From Poa pratensis (Eukaryota > Streptophyta > Magnoliopsida > Poales > Poaceae), in assembly GCA_947311845.1 (NCBI GenBank), contig CAMZMU010000020.1, positions 38,587,906-38,651,905 on the forward strand: a stretch of DNA of 64,000 nucleotides. Direction: 5' to 3'. Every line of letters starts with the position of its first letter. Within the stretch, counting starts at the first letter, position 1. The notes below the pieces were generated by a model, which was not told the DNA's origin, did not search any database, and worked only from the letters and a program-made list of their open reading frames with translations. Below are positions 47,534 through 56,901 of this stretch, in pieces. Position numbers and translations under genes: made by a program.

Positions 47534-47815
47534 TGTGAGATCCTGGCTCAGGGCTTAACAGGATTGATAGAATACTCATGTCAACAAGTTGCAACTTCTT
47601 TTCCGGAAGCTCATCTGGAAAGAACTCCGAGATTAAGCGTGCTTGGCCCGGAGCACTCCAAGGATGGGTGACCGACCGGGAACTGGTTCCCGGGTGCGCA
47701 CGAGTGAGGACAAAGTGCGCAGAAAAGACTAGTGTTGATCTGTGGGGCCAGTCTAGAGATCCTAGCGAGCTGCCAGGGGTGACAGGCCCGGCCCGGGGGT
47801 GGCCGGGGTGTTACA
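47534..47815 (+). mobile_element. Cassandra right LTR
   Basis: Same 5S-like core at about 47620-47702. It differs from the left LTR by very few bases (CTCGGGG against CTCAGGG, GAGGTT against GAGATT, one A deleted near the end), so the insertion is young. Confidence 0.93.
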
Positions 47816-48233
47816 TTGTGCTAATGGTGTAATGAACATGAATGGACATGTCATTGATGATATGCTCCTCTATCTTGCACACACATGGTTTGCTTGGTCT
47901 TTGATGTGTAGGTCCTACCTTTGGATGAGCCTCCATGAGTTGTTTCAACCACGCATCCATATGACGGAAGATCTTGCAAGAAGAGCGCATCGGCAACTTG
48001 CTAAGGTGACTTCCTTCTACATAAGCACTCATGCGATGACCTTCAAGAATTGGCTACTCTTTGGGTGTTGTTTCGTCTTGCTTGTGAGATTTGTAGGTTA
48101 CTTGAAAGGCGAAGGGACGTTGAAGAAGTGCCACATCATTTCCATCGACTACATGGTGAACCACACGACAAGCTCTACGCATCTACCTCCTTGCCATGAT
48201 GATGATGAGCAAGAGTCGAGGACGACTCTTTTT

Positions 48234-48248
48234 AAAGGGGGGGGGAGA
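48234..48248 (+). other. Polypurine tract, element C
   Basis: AAAGGGGGGGGGAGA directly before the right LTR. It also codes for the last residues of the Cys-rich ORF. Confidence 0.8.
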
Positions 48249-49281
48249 TGATGTAGCCCAACCTAGGACCATCACCATGTCAAGCATCCCAACATCTGAC
48301 AAGTCGACATTGATCTTAAAGGTGAACTCCTTCCTCATTGAGAACCCATTTCGTGCTCCTTTGGATTGTATACTACTTGAGCATCTATCCCTTTGTTATG
48401 CTAGGTATCACATGACGAGTACGGTCATACGGGAAGATGCCGAGGAAGCCAAAGAGTCAAGACCATCCAAGGCGTACGCATGGAAGCGGAGGAGAAAGCG
48501 TCAAGACGAAGAAGGAGAAGACGGAGCAAGCAGCTCGGCCGGCCCTCCAGCCGGCCCAGGCCGGACCCCAGGCCGGGCGGCCACCCGAGGCAGCCGGCCT
48601 TCCAGCCGGCCTAGGCCGGGCCCATGGCCGGGCCACCTACCGACGCTGCCGGCTTTCCAGCCGGCCCAGGCCGGCCCCAGGGCCGGACCACCTACCGACG
48701 CCGCCGGCCTTCCAGCCGGACCAGCTCCAGCGCCCGTCTGCGCCAACCGGCCTCCAGGCCGGCCCAGGCCGGTCTCCCCAACTGCGCGTGTCCGTACCCG
48801 TTTTGTACCCATACTATAAATAGACCCCTACCCCTCAAGATCTAGATAGACTATGTTTTGAGATTAGAGTAGAGCTAGGCTCCCCACCTCAAGACGGTCT
48901 CCTTCCTCCCCTTGTGGGGATGGTTCCTCCGCTTGTGGAGAAGATCCCTTCGTGGATTCAAGACCTCTACTTGTAGTTTGACTACTTGCCAATCTTTCAT
49001 CTTCGGGTGACTTTATTGGAGCGGTCCGGTTGACCGTTAGAGAAACAACCATCCAAGATCCCTTCTTGTATCTACTTGCCGATCTCCCACCTTCGTGTGG
49101 ATTCTATTGGGCCGATTGGACCGACCGGTAAGGGAAACGGTTCTTGTATCGTGTGTGTGTTCTTGTGTTCGGGGCGTTCTTCTTGGTGTTCTTCGTGTTC
49201 CTCATATTCTTGTGTGCGTTCGTCCACATCCTCCGTCAATCCGTGAAGATCGGGCCACCCTAGTAGTCCCGTACTACACCA
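48249..49281 (+). mobile_element. Element C right LTR (1033 bp)
   Basis: TGATGTAGCC to CTACACCA, followed by the target duplication CCGGA. It includes GGCC-rich palindromes (48536-48775) and TATAAATA at 48815. Confidence 0.92.
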
Positions 49282-50301
49282 CCGGAGGGGGGAAATCATC
49301 GCCATCGTCACCGTCATCGAGCTGGACTTCATTGGGATCATCATCATCATCATCTCCACCGCCGACACCATCATCTCCACTGCTCCACTCCGTTCCGCTG
49401 TAACATTTAGGGTTGAATCTTGTCTAGTTCATAGGGGAAACTTTCCCGGTGTTGATTACTCCTTGTAGTTGATGCTATTAAGTGAAACCGTTGAATTAAG
49501 GTTTATGTCCATATTGTTATTCATCATTATATCACCTCTGATCATGATCTATATGATGTCTTGTGAGCAGTTCGTTTAGTTCTTGAGGACATGGGAGAAG
49601 TCTAGATGTTAGTAGTGAACTATGTTGAGTAATATTTAATGGTTTGATATTTAATTTGTGGTGTTATTCTTCTAGTGGTGTCATGTGAACGTCAACTACA
49701 TGATACTTCACCTTTATGGGCCTAGGGGAATGCATTGTGTATTCGTTTGCCAATTGTGGGGTTGCCGAAGTGACAGCAACCTGAACCCCCGTTGGTATAT
49801 CGATGCATGAGGGATAGCAGGATCTCAGAGTTTAAGGTTGTGGTTAGATTTATCTTAATTACTCTCTTATATTTGCGGATGCTTATGAGGGGTATAATCA
49901 CAAGTATGTATTAGTCCTAGAAAGGGCGGTGCATTAGCATAGGTTCACCCACACAACACTTATCAAAACAATGAAGATTAATCAGCTATATGAAGCGAAA
50001 GCACTTGACTAAATTCCCGTGTGTCCTCAAGAACGTTTGGTCATCATAAGTAAACCTACCGGCTTGTCCGTTGCTGTAGAAAGGATTGGGCCACTCGCTG
50101 CAATTATTATTACTGCATTTTATTTACTTGTATTTTATTTATCTGCAATATCAAAAACTTCTAAAAACTTGTCTGTGAGCATTTACAGTGAATCCTTGAT
50201 CGAAACCGCTTGTCAACACCTTCTGCTCCTCGTTGGATTCGACACTCTTATTTATCGAAAGTACTACGGTACACCCCCTATACTTGTGGGTCATCACTCG
50301 T

Positions 50302-50335
50302 CCAGAAGGCGCTGCGGCGGGCGTGGCGGATTCAT
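50302..50335 (-). pseudogene. N-terminal piece of the ORF split by element B
   Basis: ATG at 50335 opens M-N-P-P-R-P-P-Q-R-L-L and reaches the CTCGT target site, where the frame matches that of 3922-3369. The first TAG follows six codons inside the other piece. Same unknown protein as described there. Confidence 0.5.
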
Positions 50336-50573
50336 CTCGTGGAGACGATGCGTTCGTGACAAGTTCACCATATTAAAACAAAATTAGAGTAGTGACCAAA
50401 TCTAATACATAGTTCTCATAAAACATACTTTAATTGAAACTAACATACAACTATCTAAAAAATTTAAATCCAACAACAAATGCGATCAAAATCGCAACTA
50501 AGGTAACTATTGATCCAACAGCATAACGAACCGGGACTAGAGGTCCCTTACGAAATTCGACAAATAATATGTA

Positions 50574-50865
50574 TAAATTCATATCTTTAAATCCGTAAAT
50601 CAAAATTCGACAAATAATATGTATAAATCGATCAGAAAAATGATAGGAATCTAAATATTGTGTCCATATCATCTTTTGCATAAATATTAATGATTAAGTA
50701 ATAATAATTGTTAACAAATAACAAAAAAATGAATTTTACATTATTATTGCCATTTTCAATTTAATATGGATAAATTCATATCTTTAAATCCGTAAAGCGA
50801 AATTCGACAAATAATATGTATAAATCGAACAGAAAAATGATAGAAATCCAAATATTTCGGTCATT
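50574..50865. repeat. Direct repeats upstream of the split ORF
   Basis: A block of about 80 bp containing TTCATATCTTTAAATCCGTA, CGACAAATAATATGTATAAA and CAGAAAAATGATAG occurs at about 50577-50660 and 50771-50855, with a shorter third copy of the middle part near 50556. No coding frame. The stretch 50336-50950 otherwise holds only AT-rich DNA, plus one GGGACTAGAGGTCCC palindrome (50535) of the kind seen in the CACTA ends. Confidence 0.75.
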
Positions 50866-50951
50866 AATTTTTAGGTAACCGAATGGACCGAATTGACCGA
50901 AATTTACATGAGAACACACAACGAGAGCACACACATCACTATATAGCTAGT

Positions 50952-51323
50952 TTACTCATCAACGACATTAAGACGATCGTCATTAGTATTATAGCCACGT
51001 AGACTATCCCCCTTCCGTGCAATCTCGAAGCCGAGGCGAGCGTCTAGAGCGGCATACAAGACTTGATCGTAGCTTAATGGAACGTTGCCCCATCCGAAAA
51101 TTCGGAGGTCTTCTAGGTCGTCGTCGTCGTCCTTACCCTTCTTCTTGTCCTTCTTGTTGTTCTTCTTCTTCTCAAGTTTTGTCCCAATGATAGCATTGGA
51201 GAGAGCATAGAGACTCAGAGTAGGATTGTCGGTTGGGTTCCGGCTATCCCTCTGGAGGTCGACCGCGGACGGAATAACAATTCCGTAGTAGCGCAGCATC
51301 CGCAAGTCATTGTAGATAGCCAC
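50952..51323 (-). pseudogene. Fragment of a WRN-type 3'-5' exonuclease gene
   Basis: The minus-strand ORF (123 residues) begins M-A-I-Y-N-D-L-R-M-L and contains SAVDLQRDS, L-S-L-Y-A-L-S-N-A-I-I-G, a Lys-rich insert, WGNVPLSYDQVLYAALDARL and G-F-E-I-A-R. This is the C-terminal half of a DnaQ/RNase D-like exonuclease domain. Y-A-A-L-D is the exo III motif (YxxxD) and the order matches plant Werner-like exonucleases. The exo I (DxE) and exo II parts are not found nearby. A possible splice acceptor (TTAATTAG) precedes the ORF near 51335. It is either a last exon whose partners are too diverged to see or a captured fragment. The Lys/Asp-rich insert (near residues 62-82) is unusual. Confidence 0.6.
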
Positions 51324-52792
51324 GCCGTGATTCTAATTAATTTACTATCAGAGGATTGGTGTGTTAATGTATAATTAGTTTGATCAATCATATAAATATA
51401 AATATTTACAATACCAAATTAATATCAGTAGCCTCAACAAATAAAATCTTAGTATTTGCTAAATCATTAAATTGTTCATATGTTTCTCTATATATATAAG
51501 ATGGATCAAATTTGCACCATGTTGGTTTTTGACTAAAAATATACTCTTTCTTTTGAGAAAAAGAGGTACTACATACACAACTAACATGGGACAAATTTAT
51601 ATTCGGATAGTCTTAACTAAAGTAAGTTTGATGTGTTAAATATTTAGTCGATGCAAGACACAATTCATTAATTCCCGCAAAAAAATACAATCCATTAGGA
51701 TAGTTATCTCCAAAAAACCAACCATCTCCTAGGAGAGTGCCCTAGGATACAATGCATATAGACATCCCTGATAAGTGGTATGGTTGCGTTCACATGATGA
51801 CATAGGTTACTAGAGGAAGTTACACTTATTCATCGGAGTTAAACAATAGTTAACTATGACGATGGGTTCAAAAGTTTTGTTTTTGCAAATGGAAGATGGG
51901 ATCAAAGTGATGACATAGGCTACAGAGGAGACACTATTAAATTATTCATCGCGGTGAAACAACAACTACGATAGGTTCAAAGTTTTTGTTTTTGCGAATG
52001 GAAGATAGGATCAAAGTTAGGCCTACTTGTGGGAATAATCACATGAAACAAACTAAGAGTGAAAAGGAAAGACACAAAATAACAATGAATGGGCACTATT
52101 GTAGAATTATTTTGAATTTGTTGGATTAAATTTATCATGATAGAAAATCGAAGTACATATACATGAATTATAGATTAAAAAAGTGGAATAGATCCTTCAC
52201 GGTTTGTAAAGTTTGTGGATTACTTCACTGCTATCTACTTTCGCCTAAGCCGGCCTAGCTTAGTTCAAAGTGTAGTAAAAGCAAACATGGTACCAAACTT
52301 GCACTCCCTCTATCTGTGCAAAAATAAGTAAAACACAATCCATGAGATTAAAAATTGTTTCATGTTGTAAAAAGAAAAAGGTACTTGAGAAATAACAAAA
52401 GGCTAGTAATAATTTCTAGAACATGCATCATGGAATATCCACTCCATGCCAAGTATAACACATGTTGAAGGAGTAATTATATTTCAGTCTAGTACTTTAG
52501 TTGTCTGGACTTTGATTGTCGTCTTATGGAGATGTGTTCAGTTGGATTGTTCTTATTTGCACAATCGTGTTTAGTTGGATTGTTCTTAGTTGCACGACAG
52601 TGTTTTGGACTGTTTTATAGTGGCGACTGAAAAATAGTTATTTCTTCGTTTGCGCGCGCATTAGCAAATTGCTTGGTTTCACTCAACGTGTGCAAGTTGT
52701 GACGTTGCTAAGTGTATCTATTTTCGCTACAACTCAACCTTTACACATGTGTTATCACACAGAGTGATCATTTTGCTAGTGTACATGTGCAG
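51324..52792. other. Intergenic DNA without recognised genes
   Basis: AT-rich. It contains a two-unit tandem repeat at 51797-52016 and short repeats of GTTGGATTGTTCTTA (52535-52585). No P450 first exon is visible, although one would be expected here for the gene that follows. Confidence 0.6.
51797..52016. repeat. Two-unit tandem repeat of about 110 bp
   Basis: Both units run from GATGACATAGG through ATTCATCG and GTTTTTGCAAATGGAAGAT to GGATCAAAGT. They have diverged by substitutions and small indels. Confidence 0.75.
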
Positions 52793-53413
52793 GTGAAGTG
52801 TCGGGTGGATGACATCGGTGCTGTCGGGATGTCTATGCCGGTGGACCTCAGTGCGATGTTCTACGACATAACTATCAGCATTGTCTCCCGCGCAGCATTC
52901 GGGAACAAGCACAGGAATGTCCAAAATATCCTATCGGCGATCAAGTCCGGGGTGGCACTGGCCAGTGGTTTGAAACTCCCTGACCTCTTCCCGACATGGC
53001 GATCCGTGCTCGCCAAAGCTACCGGCTTGCGCCGCACCGTGGAAGATCTTCACATGACGGTGGACTTCACTATAGAGGATATCATGGAACAGAGGAAAGG
53101 AATCATCCTAGAGCGCAAGGCCAGGGTGCGGCGTGTCGGCCTCCGCCATAGAGGAGAACCTTGTCGATGTGCTCATCGGCCTGCAAGAGAAAGCTGGCCT
53201 CGGCTTCGACCTAAGCACGAACAGCATCAAGGGCGTCATACTTGACATGTTCGCTGCTGGAACTGGAACGTTGGCGACGTCGCTGGATTGGGCTATGTCA
53301 GAGCTGATGCGGAACCGGAGGGTGATGGACAAGCTGCAGGGCGAGATCCGGGAGGTTTCCCATGGCAGAGCGATCATCAGTGCGAGCGACATTGAGGTAA
53401 GCAGCCTCCCGTA
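52793..53413 (+). pseudogene. Cytochrome P450 pseudogene, central part (CYP71 clan-like)
   Basis: Begins at a splice acceptor (TGTGCAG/GTGAAG) matching exon 2 of the downstream P450. It reads DITISIVSRAAFGN, SAIKSGVALASGLKLPDLFP and, after a one-base shift near 53120, ENLVDVLIGLQEKAGLGFDL, the I-helix region FAAGTGTLATSLDW and LMRNRRVMDKLQGEI. It ends at L-P-Y, where element D is inserted (target CCGTA, 53409-53413). The first exon (membrane anchor, hinge, C helix) is absent. Truncation, frameshift and insertion make it non-functional. The I-helix has Gly in place of the usual acidic residue. Confidence 0.92.
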
Positions 53414-53830
53414 TGTCACGAACCTGACAGGAACCAGTGGTAGCAACCAAGCCGAGATGACGTCGCAGAAGCAGAACAAGGGCGACGTCGAACAAGTAAC
53501 CCGATCGAAGAGAGAAAGAAGAAGGGCCACACGATATGGAGGTCCTGAATGGACGGCGTGAGATGTCAAGCCGTTCCAACAGTCGGGTCCCACAGCGTCA
53601 CCTGGAGTTGGTTATCTGGGCCTGCGTGTCCTGCGTGGAGACTTGCTTTTGCTAAGCCAATGTATGAACGATTCTCTCACGTCTCTGCCCCCTTGCTTCT
53701 CTTCTGATCCCCTTTCTTCTACTCCTCAATCCCACCTCTCAGACTTCGAATCAGTGATTCAAACCTTGTAAGGACTATCTTAATTCAGTAATCGGTGGTG
53801 CACTCTTGTCTGCGATCTCGGTGTATAACA
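53414..53830 (+). mobile_element. Element D left LTR (417 bp)
   Basis: TGTCACGAACC to GTGTATAACA. Same length and, by eye, same sequence as the right LTR. Confidence 0.95.
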
Positions 53831-53832
53831 TT

Positions 53833-53842
53833 TGGTATCAGA
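53833..53842 (+). other. Primer binding site, element D
   Basis: TGGTATCAGA, a 10-base initiator-Met match, 2 bp after the LTR. Confidence 0.8.
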
Positions 53843-54080
53843 TTCCAGGTGGCTTCCGTGCTCGTTTCAACCAGATCGCGATCCGCAAGGATCCTCATCG
53901 TTTAGGCGCGGATCTTCACGGATCCGCACAAAGTTCGCTCGCGAACGCCTGCGGTGGGTCGATTTCGGTGGAATTTGCAGTTTCGGTGTCCGCAGTCCAT
54001 CTGTTCGACAGTTTGCCGGACCCAAACTGGCAACAGAAAAGGCGCAGACTAGGTGGGACACTTCCAAGAGGATCGACACC

Positions 54081-55824
54081 ATGGAGGCGAAGCTCGACAA
54101 GCTCATGGACCTTCTCCAAGGATCTGAGAAGCGCATGGCGCAGGAGATGATGGCAATCAAGCTTGCTGTCGACAACATCAAGCCAGACATCACTTCGTTG
54201 AAAGGGATCTGTCGCGGCTTTGCAACCTGAGATGCAAAACCTCAAGGATACACTTGAGGCTTGGAAGCCCGAGATGGAGTCCAAGGTGGGCGACCTCGGC
54301 GCGGCGGTGACTGATCTACGCCGTCAGGTCGACCACATCGCGAAGGGAGTGGGAGCGGGCGCGCTGGGACCTCCTCCGGCAACGCACCCTCCACCGACGG
54401 GCCCATCTCCGTCGGCGGCGCAACTCAGCGCACACTCTGGGCAAGGCCACGGCGACAAGTGTATCACCGGGGTCGCGGTGGTGGAGGATTTGACTCCTCC
54501 ATCACCCACCCCGGTCACAGGTCAGACACGCCACTTGCCTCTGATTCCGTTTGATCCGGGTGCAAGTAGTTCTCATGTTGTTACGGGGAATCCTCCTCCA
54601 CACTCGGAATTCCCTAAGTTCGATGGGGAAAATCCGCGTCTGTGGTGTAAGGCGTGTGAGAAGTATTTCCGCATATACTCTGTCGGCTCTGAGTTTTGGG
54701 TAGAACACGCCACGATGCATTTCATTGGCAACGCGGCGTTGTGGCTGCAAAGTGCCGAGGATAAAATGGGAGTAGTGTCTTGGGAACAACTGTGTGAAAT
54801 CATCAGCAAACGCTTTGACAGAGGGCAATATCAGTTGCTGTACAGACAGTCTTTCAAAATCCGTCAGACTAGCACTGTTAGCGATTATATCGAGCGTTTT
54901 GACAATTTGATGCATCACATGCTAGCTTATAAGCCTGATCTAGATCCTTTCTTTTTCACTTCTCGTTTCATTGATGGTTTGCAAAAAAACATTCGAGCTG
55001 TAGTGCTTATTCAACGACCAGAAGATTTGGAGACTGCTGTTTCCTTGGCCCTTTTGCAGGAGGAGATTGGCGAAGAAGTGGATGGCTATGTGGTGACAAA
55101 CAAGTCAGTTGCATTATCGCGCGTCAACTCTAAAGCGTATTCAACCACAAACTTTCAGTCGAACAACAACAAGTTTAAGAATGCTGGCCGTTCTCCTGAA
55201 GACAAGAGGAACACTGACCAAAAAGGGGTTTCGGGCGCACAGAAGTTTGCAGCGTTGAAAAGCTATCGGAGGGCTATGGGATTGTGCTTTAAATGTGGAG
55301 AGAAATTCGGTCCTCAACATCAGTGCGCTACTTCAGTTCAGTTACATGTTGTGGAAGAGTTGCTGGAGATGTTAGAGGTACCTGACAGTCCTGAATCCTA
55401 CACCACGGCTGTTGATGGAGAGGAAGAAATCGATCAGGAGTGTCATGCACTGTCTCATGAAGCTGTAGCAGGTACAGAGAATAACAAGTGTTTCAGGCTG
55501 CTGGGAACCATTCAAGGCCAACAAGTCCTCATGCTCATTGATTCAGGCTCTTCTGGAAATTTCTTGAGTTCCATTCTGGCCCAGAAGCTACAAGGTGTAC
55601 AGCAGCTAGAACAGCCAATTCGAGTGAAGGTGGCTAATGGGGAAATCCTTTCCGGTGATACTTGTGTTCCTAATTGTACTTGGGAATGCCAGGGTGCTCA
55701 GTTTAGTACAGATATGAAAATTATACCTCTGCAATGCTATGATGTGATTCTAGGGATCGAATGGCTACAAACTTACAGTCCTATGACAGTGGATTGGGCA
55801 AGCAAGTGGATAATGGTGAAATAG
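54081..55824 (+). pseudogene. Element D gag-protease (frameshift and terminal stop)
   Basis: The best start is ATG 54081 in an ACCATGG context, opening a coiled-coil-like helix (MEAKLDKLMDLLQGSEKRM). An extra G in AAAGGG near 54204 shifts the frame, which then follows 54220-55824. The capsid region (about 54600-55080) has W-C-K-A-C-E-K-Y-F and GNAALWLQSAEDKMGVVSWE. A CCHC-like knuckle C-F-K-C..H-Q-C lies near 55290. The protease has L-I-D-S-G-S-S-G-N-F (about 55536) and DVILGIEWLQTY. TAG at 55822 interrupts an otherwise open frame into RT. It would form the capsid and process the polyprotein. Confidence 0.9.
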
Positions 55825-56901
55825 AATGAAACACAACACAAACTTCTTGGGGTTAAATCTGACACCTCTAGTTGCAAGAACATTTCCTTGTCTGAACTTC
55901 AGCTTGCAGAACAAAATGGAGAAGCATTGTTAATTTTACAAGTTTGTGCAGCTGAGCAACAAGAATCAGGTGCAGTTCCCGGAATCATCTTGAAGTTAGT
56001 ACAAGACTATGAAGAATTGTTTGAAGAGCCAAAAGGGTTGCCTCCAAAAAGGTTGTATGATCATAAAATTCCTTTGTTGCCAGGCGCCACTCCAGCTAAG
56101 CTCAGGCCCTACCGTTACAACCCTATGCAGAAGAATGAGATCGAGAAGCAGGTGAAAGAACTCTTGCAACAAGGTGTGCTGCAATTAAGCTCTAGTCCTT
56201 TTGCAGCTCCTGCTCTGTTGGTGAAGAAAAAGGATCTCACATGGAGGTTGTGCCAGGATTTTCGACACCTAAATGCTATGACAGTCAAGAACAAATACCC
56301 CTTGCCAATTATTGATGAACTCCTCGACGAACTAGCAGGTGCTCAGTGGTTTACCACCCTAGATCTAAGGGCAGGGTATCACCAAATTCGCATGGCTGAT
56401 GAAGATATTCATAAAACCGCATTTCGAACGCACCACGGGCACTTTGAATATAAAGTGATGCCGTATGGTCTTACTGGCGCGCCTGCGACATTCCAGGGGG
56501 TGATGAATGTAGTTTTGGCACCTGGTTTGCGGAAGTTCGTTCTTGTTTTTATCGATGATATTCTCATTTACAGCAAAAGCTTGGCAGACCATGTGACACA
56601 CTTGAAAATGGTTTTTGATATGCTGCAGCAGCATCAACTCAAAGTTAAAAGGAGTAAATGCTTCTTTGCTCAACAACAACTTGCATATTTGGGACACGTG
56701 ATTAGTGCTCAAGGTGTTTCCACTGACCCTGCAAAGATAGCTCCTATAATGAAGTGGCAAGCCCCTGCGGATGTGAAACAGCTCAGGCGTGTGTTGGGCA
56801 TGGCAGGGTATTACAGAAAGTTCATCAAAGGTTATGGACTTATCACTAAATTCCTCACTGATCTGCTGAGAAAAGGGACGCAATTCATTTGGACCCCCTG
56901 A
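55825..56901 (+). pseudogene. Element D reverse transcriptase
   Basis: In frame with gag-protease after the TAG. It has the RT series LRPYRYNPMQKNEIEKQVKE, LCQDFRHLNAMTVKNKYPLP, TTLDLRAGYHQIRM, VMPYGLTGAPATFQ, the catalytic F-I-D-D-I-L-I-Y-S (near 56550) and Y-L-G-H-V-I. The frame is lost at 56901 because of an extra C in a C-run (W-T-P then stop). The catalytic domain itself looks intact. Confidence 0.92.

Larger units (their letters stand above)
47087..47815 (+). mobile_element. Cassandra TRIM retrotransposon
   Basis: 729 bp with LTRs 47087-47369 and 47534-47815, an initiator-Met primer site (TGGTATCAGAGC, 47372-47383), a 164-bp non-coding interior, a polypurine tract (47521-47533) and the target duplication TTGTG (47082-47086 and 47816-47820). 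The LTRs carry 5S rRNA-like sequence, the hallmark of Cassandra. It encodes nothing and is mobilised in trans. Confidence 0.95.
46129..48251 (+). pseudogene. Element C Cys-rich repeat ORF, split by Cassandra
   Basis: Open from ATG 46129 to the Cassandra insertion (47086) and again in the same phase from 47821 to TGA 48251; without the insertion the frame is continuous, about 462 codons. It holds about five degenerate repeats of some 38 residues (starting near 46159, 46564, 46684, 46792, 46897) with the core M-M-x-T-C-S-F-x-C-x-V-C-x-H-x-D-I-L. The C-terminal half has a hydrophobic segment (WLLFGCCFVLLVRFVGYL). The stop codon is the first three bases of the 3' LTR. The Cys/His pattern could bind metal, but it matches no zinc-finger class I know. 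Confidence 0.5.
41606..49281 (+). mobile_element. Element C: LTR retrotransposon lacking RT
   Basis: 7676 bp with LTRs 41606-42648 and 48249-49281, flanked by CCGGA (41601-41605 and 49282-49286). It has an initiator-Met-type primer site, a polypurine tract and long ORFs with one zinc knuckle, but I find no protease, RT, RNase H or integrase motif in any frame. It must use enzymes from another element. The superfamily cannot be assigned from sequence alone. Confidence 0.88.
41105..50296 (+). mobile_element. Solo LTR of the B family, split by element C
   Basis: 41105-41605 and 49287-50296 together form a complete 1511-bp B-type LTR (TGATACGTCC to GGGTCATCA). It is flanked by CTCGT on both sides (41100-41104 and 50297-50301), the same target as element B at 3923. 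No internal domain follows, so it is a solo LTR. Confidence 0.9.
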
